Source: Solirubrobacterales bacterium (GTDB lineage Bacteria > Actinomycetota > Thermoleophilia > Solirubrobacterales > Solirubrobacteraceae). Taken from it: a stretch of 32,334 nucleotides of DNA. How positions within the stretch are numbered: position 1 is the stretch's first letter; each line of letters opens with the position of its first letter. A program made the position numbers and the translations under genes. Positions 26,864 through 32,334 of this stretch are shown piece after piece. The stretch is from assembly GCA_003244035.1 (NCBI GenBank), contig QHBV01000251.1:18046-50379 (forward strand), in the 5' to 3' direction. The notes below the pieces were generated by a model. The model saw nothing but the letters and a program-made list of their open reading frames with translations, ran no database searches and had not been told where the DNA came from.

Positions 26864-28084
26864 ATGAAGATCCTGCGCACAGCCTCAACCCGTCGCCTGC
26901 TGGCGATCATCGCCGGTGTGATCGCGGCGATCGCCGCCGGATCCGCGATCGCGGTCGCGGCCTCGAGCTCCGGTCCCGTTCCCCCCGCCAAGCCGCTCGC
27001 ACGGGCGGTCCATGACGCCCTCGGCGGCCCCAATATCATGGGGATCACGGCGCGCATCAGCTTCACCAACCACCTGATCGACGCCTCGAGCATCCAGGGC
27101 ACGGACCCGCTCCTTCAAGGTGGGAGCGGCCGCCTCTGGCTCGGAAGCGATAATCGCGTGCGGCTCGAGCTGCAATCGGACAACGGCGATGCCCAGGCGG
27201 TTCTTAACAACGGATCGTTCTGGGTCTACGACCCGGGCTCGAAGACGGCCTATGAGGGCACGCTCCCGTCCCACGGCGGTGCCAAGCACAGCGCCAAGCA
27301 GCACAGCGCCAAGCAGGGCACGGTTCCCTCGGTCCCGCAGATCCAGGCCGATCTGAACCATCTGGGCAGTCACCTGGACCTCTCCGGCGCGATCCCGGGT
27401 GACGTCGCCGGTCAGGCCGCTTACACGGTCCGCGTCTCGCCCAAGCACGACGGCGGGCTGCTCGGCTCGGCCGAGCTCGCCTGGGACGCCGCACGCGGCG
27501 TGCCCCTGCGGATCGCGGTCTACGCCCGCGGCGACACCGCGCCGGTGCTCGAGCTGAAGGCGACCGATATCTCCTACGGAGCGGTCCCGGTGTCTGACTT
27601 CGCGGTCTCGCCGCCGTCGGGGGCGAAGGTCGTGAAGGTCTCCACACCCGGTGCCAACGGTTCTGCGAGCGCAGCCGGCAAGCACGGTAAGCACGCCGAA
27701 GTCACCGGGGTCGCCGCGGTCGCGCACGCGCTGCCCTTCAAGCTGCTCGCTCCGAGCACGCTCGTCGGGCTGCCGCGCCGGTCGGTCACGCTGCTGAACT
27801 GGGGCGGGAGCCCATCGGCGCTCGTCGCATACGGCCAGAACCTCGGTGGCGTCGCCGTGCTCGAGCAGGCTGCCCACGCGGGTGGTAAGAGCGCCAGCCC
27901 GGCGCCAGGGGGCGGCCATCCCAGCGGACTCAGCCTCCCGACGGTCTCGATCAACGGTGTCACCGGTCAGGAGCTCGACACCGCGCTCGGCACGATGGTT
28001 CGCTTCACCCGCACCGGCATCGCCTACACGGTGATCGGCTCGGTGCCGGCGGCGGCGGCCGACGCCGCCGCCCGGGCGCTATGA
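26864..28084 (+). CDS. Secreted LolA/RseB-like (outer-membrane lipoprotein-sorting-like) protein
   Basis: N-terminal signal (RRLLAIIAGVIAAIAAGSAIAVAAS), RLWLGSDNRVRLELQSDNGDAQAVLNNGSFWVYDPGSKTAYEGTLP, GQAAYTVRVSPKHDGGLLGSAELAWDAARGVPLRIAVYARG. RBS-like gaaaggtgg upstream of the ATG. Confidence 0.75.
   Translation: MKILRTASTRRLLAIIAGVIAAIAAGSAIAVAASSSGPVPPAKPLARAVHDALGGPNIMGITARISFTNHLIDASSIQGTDPLLQGGSGRLWLGSDNRVRLELQSDNGDAQAVLNNGSFWVYDPGSKTAYEGTLPSHGGAKHSAKQHSAKQGTVPSVPQIQADLNHLGSHLDLSGAIPGDVAGQAAYTVRVSPKHDGGLLGSAELAWDAARGVPLRIAVYARGDTAPVLELKATDISYGAVPVSDFAVSPPSGAKVVKVSTPGANGSASAAGKHGKHAEVTGVAAVAHALPFKLLAPSTLVGLPRRSVTLLNWGGSPSALVAYGQNLGGVAVLEQAAHAGGKSASPAPGGGHPSGLSLPTVSINGVTGQELDTALGTMVRFTRTGIAYTVIGSVPAAAADAAARAL
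27287..27316 (+). repeat. 15-bp perfect tandem duplication (cacagcgccaagcag x2)
   Basis: Encodes HSAKQHSAKQ inside the LolA-like protein. Confidence 0.9.
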
Positions 28085-29145
28085 GCGCAGGCCCGGACGC
28101 CTTGCCCCCGGACGGTCCGTCTTCGGACGGTCCGGGGGCACAGCAACCACCACCGATCGAGGTCCGCGGACTGGTCAAGCGCTACGGGGACCTGACCGCG
28201 GTCGCCGGCGTCGACTTGACCGTCGACGCCGGCGACGTGTACGGCTATCTCGGCCCCAACGGCGCCGGCAAGACCACCTCGCTGCGAATGATGCTCGGGC
28301 TGATCCGTCCGACGGCGGGGATGGTGCGACTGTTCGGCCGCGATCCGCTGGAGGGTGTCCAGGCGCTGCAGGGCGTGGCGGGCTTCGTCGAAGCCCCGAC
28401 CTTCTATCCGTACCTGACCGGCCGGCGCAACCTCGAGCTACTGGCGGCGTTCGACGGCGCCCAGGCCGGCACACGAATCGACGCCTCGCTGGAGACCGTC
28501 GAGCTCTCCGACCGCGCGCGCGACCGCGTCGGTGGCTACTCGCACGGAATGCGCCAGCGGCTCGGGATCGCCGCGGCGCTGCTGCGCGACCCCAAGCTGC
28601 TGCTGCTCGACGAGCCCGCGACTGGGCTCGATCCCGCCGGGATGCGGGACATGCGGCTGCTGATTCGCCGGCTCGCCGATCAGGGGATCACGGTCCTGCT
28701 CTCGAGCCACCTGTTGACCGAGGTCGAGGAGGTCTGCAACCGCGTTGCGATCGTGCGCGCCGGCGCGATTGTGTACGAGGGCGAGATCGCCGAGCTGCAG
28801 CGCGGCGCCGGCACCACCTACCGGCTGTCGACGACCGACGACGAACGCGCGCTGGCGGTCTGCCGGGCACAGCCCGCGATCTCCGACGTCCGCAGCGAGC
28901 ACGGATGGATCAGCTTCAGCGCGGACACGTCGGCGGTCGCCGGGCTCTCGCAGGCGCTGGTCGAGGCAGGCGCGCTGATCTCGCAGCTCGCGCCACAGAC
29001 GGTGACGCTCGAGCACCTGTTCTTCTCGCTCACCGAGGGCGCCGGCGCGGGAGTCGGAGGCGAGGCGCCGGCTCCCGCGCCGGGGCAGGGGCCGGAACAG
29101 CCGGCGCCGGCTCCGCGCGCCGAGGCCGCGGAGCCCACGCGATGA
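28081..29145 (+). CDS. ABC transporter ATP-binding protein (ABC-2 exporter type)
   Basis: GYLGPNGAGKTTSLRMMLGLIRPTAG, GYSHGMRQRLGIAAALLRDPKLLLLDEPATGLDPAGM, LLSSHLLTEVEEVCNRVAIV. ATGA overlap with preceding gene. Confidence 0.95.
   Translation: MSAGPDALPPDGPSSDGPGAQQPPPIEVRGLVKRYGDLTAVAGVDLTVDAGDVYGYLGPNGAGKTTSLRMMLGLIRPTAGMVRLFGRDPLEGVQALQGVAGFVEAPTFYPYLTGRRNLELLAAFDGAQAGTRIDASLETVELSDRARDRVGGYSHGMRQRLGIAAALLRDPKLLLLDEPATGLDPAGMRDMRLLIRRLADQGITVLLSSHLLTEVEEVCNRVAIVRAGAIVYEGEIAELQRGAGTTYRLSTTDDERALAVCRAQPAISDVRSEHGWISFSADTSAVAGLSQALVEAGALISQLAPQTVTLEHLFFSLTEGAGAGVGGEAPAPAPGQGPEQPAPAPRAEAAEPTR
28104..28139 (+). repeat. Near-perfect 16-bp inverted repeat (15/16 paired, 4-nt loop) at the 5' end of the ABC ATPase CDS
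   Basis: GCCCCCGGACGGTCCG-tctt-CGGACGGTCCGGGGGC. Confidence 0.9.
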
Positions 29146-29963
29146 ATCCTGGCGTGGCCACCGTCTACCGCTGGGAGCTGACCAAGCTCCGTTACCAGAA
29201 GCGCACCTACCTGGGGCTCGGCGCCGCGGCGATCGTCCCGATCATCTTCGTCGTCGCGATCCACTTTCGCCACGACCGGCACGGCGGAGACTTCGCGTTC
29301 TCCTCGTACCTCACCCGCAGCGGGCTGGCGGTGCCGCTCGTGATCCTGCTGTTCGGCGCGGTCTGGATGTTCCCGCTGATCACGGCGCTGGTCGCGGGCG
29401 ACATCATCGCCTCCGAGGATCACAACGGCACGCTCAAGACGATCCTCACGCGGTCGCTGCAGCGCGGCCAGATCTTCGCCGGCAAGGCGCTCGCCGCCGC
29501 GACCTACGCGGTCGCGGCGATCTTCATCAACGGCACCGTCGCGGTGATCGCGGGCAGTGTCCAATCGGGGTTCAACCCGCTGCAGACTCTCTCGGGCACG
29601 ACGGTCTCGGCGCCGAAAGCGCTCGAGCTCGTGTATGTGGGCCTGCTCATCTACCTGATCCCGATCGCGGCGATTGTGTGCATCGGGCTGCTGCTCTCGG
29701 CGATCACCCGCAACAGCGCAGCGGCCGTCGTCGGAACGCTGATGGTCTCGCTGCTGATGCAGCTGGTCGGGATCCTGCCGGGACTCGGCGGCCTGCAGCC
29801 GTACCTGCTCAGCACCCAGTTCAATGCCTGGCAGGGCCTGCTGCGCACGCCGATCGACTGGGCGCCGGTCGTGCGCGCCGCATGGGTCTGCGCCATGTAC
29901 GGGCTGCCGGCACTCGCGGCTTCGTACCTGGTGTTCCTGCGTCGCGATGTCGCCGGCGGGTGA
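29142..29963 (+). CDS. ABC-2 type permease
   Basis: VYRWELTKLRYQKRTYLGLGAAAIVPIIFV, VAGDIIASEDHNGTLKTILTRSLQRGQIFAGKALAA; six or so TM segments; ATGA overlap. Confidence 0.92.
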   Translation: MNPGVATVYRWELTKLRYQKRTYLGLGAAAIVPIIFVVAIHFRHDRHGGDFAFSSYLTRSGLAVPLVILLFGAVWMFPLITALVAGDIIASEDHNGTLKTILTRSLQRGQIFAGKALAAATYAVAAIFINGTVAVIAGSVQSGFNPLQTLSGTTVSAPKALELVYVGLLIYLIPIAAIVCIGLLLSAITRNSAAAVVGTLMVSLLMQLVGILPGLGGLQPYLLSTQFNAWQGLLRTPIDWAPVVRAAWVCAMYGLPALAASYLVFLRRDVAGG

Positions 29964-30624
29964 GTCGGGCGGCGAGCGCGTGCTGGTCGTCGACGACGAC
30001 CCGCCGTTGCGGCGAATGCTGCAACGCACGCTTGTCGCGGAGGGTTTCGAGGTCACGCTCGCGCCGGACGGAGGCGCCGCGCTGGTCGCGGCCGAGCGCT
30101 CCACCCCGGACGTGATCGTGCTCGACGTCGCGATGCCCGCGCTCGACGGGCTGGCGGTCTGCCGCCGGCTGCGCGGAAAGGGGCTGCCGACGCCGATCCT
30201 GATGCTGACCGCGCGCGATTCCGTGCCCGACCGCGTCGCCGGGCTGCAGGCCGGGGCCGATGACTACCTGGTAAAGCCGTTCGCGGTGCAGGAGCTGATT
30301 GCGCGGATCAGGGCGCTGACGCGCCGTCGCGCGGACACCGGCCCGTTGCTCTCCTACTCCGATCTGACCCTCGACGGCGAAGCCCGCAAGGCCGTCCGCG
30401 CGGGTCGGGCGATCGAGCTGACGGGCCGGGAGGCGGCGCTGCTCGAGTTGCTCCTGCTTGCGCGGGGCCGCACGGTCACGCGGGACCGCGCGCTCGAGGA
30501 GATCTGGGAGGGCGCGGCCGAGGCGAACGTCGTGGACCGCTATGTCACCCGCCTGCGGCGCAAGCTGGGGCCACCGCAGCTGATCCACACGGTCAGAGGA
30601 GCGGGGTTCGCGCTCCGGGTCTGA
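29947..30624 (+). CDS. OmpR/PhoB-family response regulator
   Basis: RVLVVDDDPPLRRMLQRTLVAEGFEV, VIVLDVAMPALDG, LMLTARDSVPDRVAGLQAGADDYLVKPF; winged helix LTGREAALLELLL...VVDRYVTRLRRKLG. Confidence 0.95.
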   Translation: MSPAGESGGERVLVVDDDPPLRRMLQRTLVAEGFEVTLAPDGGAALVAAERSTPDVIVLDVAMPALDGLAVCRRLRGKGLPTPILMLTARDSVPDRVAGLQAGADDYLVKPFAVQELIARIRALTRRRADTGPLLSYSDLTLDGEARKAVRAGRAIELTGREAALLELLLLARGRTVTRDRALEEIWEGAAEANVVDRYVTRLRRKLGPPQLIHTVRGAGFALRV

Positions 30625-30680
30625 TCTCCCGCTCCGGGCCTGAACGTCGCCGGCGCCCAGGAACCCTCTGGGGCCGGCTG

Positions 30681-32024
30681 GTGCTCGCATCCGCGGGCTC
30701 GATTCTGGCCGCGGTGGCGGTGTTCACGCTCGCGAGCGTGATCCTGGTCTCCGCCCAGCTCCGCGGCTCGCTCGACAACGCCCTGCGCGAGCGCGCGCAG
30801 GAGATCGCACAGCTCGCCGTCTCGGCGCCGGCGGTGCTGACCGATCCAGGAGCGCTCGAGAGCCCCGTCTCCGGACGCCAGATCGCTGTGCAGGTGATCG
30901 ACGCCCGCGGGCGCATCCTCGCCCGCTCGTTGACGCTGGGGGCGCGGCTGCTGCCCCAGGACGCGCTCGCGCTGCGCGCGCGTGTGGCGGGGCGGACCGG
31001 CTTCGAGGAGATCCGCGTCGCCGGGCGCCCGTTCCGGCTGTTCGCAGCGCCGATCGCGCAGGCGGGCGGCCCTGCCGCCGGGGGCGCGGTGGTGGTGGCC
31101 TCCGACACGAGCGATATCGCCGAGACGATCGGCCATCTCGGCTTCGTTCTGGCGCTGGCGGGGGCGCTCGTGGCGCTGGCGGCGGCGCTGGCGGCGGCGG
31201 CGCTCACCAGGCGCGGGCTGGCGCCGCTGCACAGGCTCGCGAGCTCCGCCGAGGCGATCGAGCTCACCGCTGACCCGGCGCGGCGACTGCCGAGCACGGA
31301 TACCGGCAGCTCGGTCAGCGAGGTGCGCCAGCTCACCGGCGTGCTCAATCGGATGCTGGACTCGCTGCAAGAGGGCCGCGAGAACGAGCGGCGGTTCCTG
31401 GCCGATGCGTCGCATGAGCTGCGAACTCCCGTGACGACGCTGCTCGGAAACGTGGAGTACGCCGCCCGGCACGGCGCCCACGCAGAGGTCCTCGCCGATC
31501 TGCAGCGAGACGCCGCGAGGCTGGCGCGGCTCGTCGACGACCTGCTGGTGCTCGAGCGCGAGGCTGACCCCGAGGCTGCGGCCGCGGTCTTGGGTGACCG
31601 CGGCCGCGTACGGCTCGACGAGCTTGCCCGCGAAGCGGTTCGCGACCATGAGCAGGCCGGCGGCCGGCGGCTTGTGCTCGGGGCGCTCGAGCCCGTCACG
31701 GTCCGCGGGGACGGCGACGCGCTTGCCCGTGCGCTGGCGAACCTGATCGAGAATGCGATCGTGCACGGGCCGGCCGACGGCAGGGTCACGATCAGCGTCG
31801 TCAAGCGTGAGGGCCGGGCACTGCTGAACGTCAGCGATCAGGGGCCGGGCCCGGACCCGGCGGAGCGCGAGCGCGTGTTCGAGCGGTTCTGGCGAGGCTC
31901 CGAAGCCTCCCAGCGGCCGGGGTCCGGCCTTGGCCTGTCGATCGTGGCCGCGATCGTCGAGCGCCATGGGGGCATTGTCGAGGTCGACGGGCCTGCTTTC
32001 GGCGTCTGGCTTCCGTATGCGTGA
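30681..32024 (+). CDS. Sensor histidine kinase (HAMP, HisKA, HATPase_c)
   Basis: FLADASHELRTPVTTLLGNVEYA H-box; NLIENAIVHGPADGRVTI N-box; VSDQGPGPDPAERERVFERFWRG; PGSGLGLSIVAAIVERHGG. True start may be upstream (in-frame CTG at 30621). Confidence 0.93.
   Translation: MLASAGSILAAVAVFTLASVILVSAQLRGSLDNALRERAQEIAQLAVSAPAVLTDPGALESPVSGRQIAVQVIDARGRILARSLTLGARLLPQDALALRARVAGRTGFEEIRVAGRPFRLFAAPIAQAGGPAAGGAVVVASDTSDIAETIGHLGFVLALAGALVALAAALAAAALTRRGLAPLHRLASSAEAIELTADPARRLPSTDTGSSVSEVRQLTGVLNRMLDSLQEGRENERRFLADASHELRTPVTTLLGNVEYAARHGAHAEVLADLQRDAARLARLVDDLLVLEREADPEAAAAVLGDRGRVRLDELAREAVRDHEQAGGRRLVLGALEPVTVRGDGDALARALANLIENAIVHGPADGRVTISVVKREGRALLNVSDQGPGPDPAERERVFERFWRGSEASQRPGSGLGLSIVAAIVERHGGIVEVDGPAFGVWLPYA
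31578..31607. repeat. Perfect 12-bp inverted repeat inside the histidine kinase CDS
   Basis: GCGGCCGCGGTC-ttgggt-GACCGCGGCCGC. Confidence 0.85.
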
Positions 32025-32083
32025 TAGGCAAACTCTCATGTCGTTCTTAGCGAAATGTGATGCCGTTCGTGTCTACTATCAGC

Positions 32084-32334
32084 ATGATCAGCTCTGAAAA
32101 TCGTGAACTAGGCCCACACAGTCGCTCGCTCGCCCAGGTCGAGCGCGATGCGGCGCTTCGCCGGATAGTCCGTGTCCGGCGGTGGGCTTTTGCCGGCGCC
32201 GCCGCGCTGACCGCGGGGTTCGCCGCGCTGGTCTCCGCGATCGCGCCGGGACGCTCGCTCGGTGCCTCCGCCCAGGGGCGAGCTGCAGGCGCCACGGCGT
32301 CGAGCGCTTCGACGCGATCGACGCGATCGACGCG
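32084..32334 (+). CDS. Membrane-anchored hypothetical protein, 3' truncated by window
   Basis: ATG 32084: MISSENRELGPHSRSLAQVERDAALRRIVRVRRWAFAGAAALTAGFAALVSAIAPGRSLGASAQGRAAGATASSASTRSTRST..., open to window end (so absent from the ORF track); one TM segment. Confidence 0.7.
   Translation, partial: MISSENRELGPHSRSLAQVERDAALRRIVRVRRWAFAGAAALTAGFAALVSAIAPGRSLGASAQGRAAGATASSASTRSTRST
32309..32334 (+). repeat. 9-bp tandem repeat (tcgacgcga)n running off the window
   Basis: tcgacgcga tcgacgcga tcgacgcg at the window end, encoding STR repeats. Confidence 0.8.

Noticed and set aside
30540-32039. 499-aa minus-strand ORF (and 403-aa ORF 30593-31804)
   Set aside because: Antisense to a canonical response regulator/histidine kinase; no recognisable domain.
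1-32334. CRISPR array, prophage, IS element
   Set aside because: No regularly spaced repeats, transposase, integrase or phage structural motifs were found in the ORFs or by reading the sequence.

Overview
High-GC bacterial chromosomal segment. Protein families and gene layout resemble Actinomycetota, perhaps Thermoleophilia/Solirubrobacterales (inference). I found no rRNA, tRNA, CRISPR array, prophage or transposase. Left to right: 3' end of a fused transaldolase/phosphoglucose isomerase, a gnd-type 6-phosphogluconate dehydrogenase, aldo/keto reductase, an SRPBCC/AHSA1 gene remnant (-), SDR oxidoreductase, an isobutyryl-CoA-mutase-type large subunit, and a flippase-like (LPG synthase TM) protein. 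Next is a minus-strand operon (ArsR-type regulator > FTR1/COG4280-like membrane protein > tiny membrane protein > GH15 glucoamylase/trehalase), divergent across a perfect 14-bp inverted repeat from a DHA2 MFS exporter and an ABC exporter. A decayed divergent pair follows (frameshifted MmyB-type XRE regulator and internally deleted MFS fragment). Then come NUDIX, DsbA-like, a small membrane protein, a bidirectional terminator, a CHAD protein, a small conserved protein, and an MFS-spermidine synthase fusion. A cell-surface glycan-like cluster follows (DegT aminotransferase, GT39, secreted protein, GT2), then a methyltransferase/class-II glutamine amidotransferase pair. The window ends with a tightly coupled LolA-like + ABC-2 exporter + two-component locus and a truncated membrane protein. 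The points most worth a second look are: the shared ArsR operator with a duplicated C-x-D...HLAG sensor motif; the F/Q active-site signature of the mutase; the scarred XRE/MFS pair; several long near-perfect palindromes inside coding sequences; a tRNA T-arm-like, palindrome-rich insert in the GT39 gene; and a hairpin placed directly after the start codon of the ABC ATPase.
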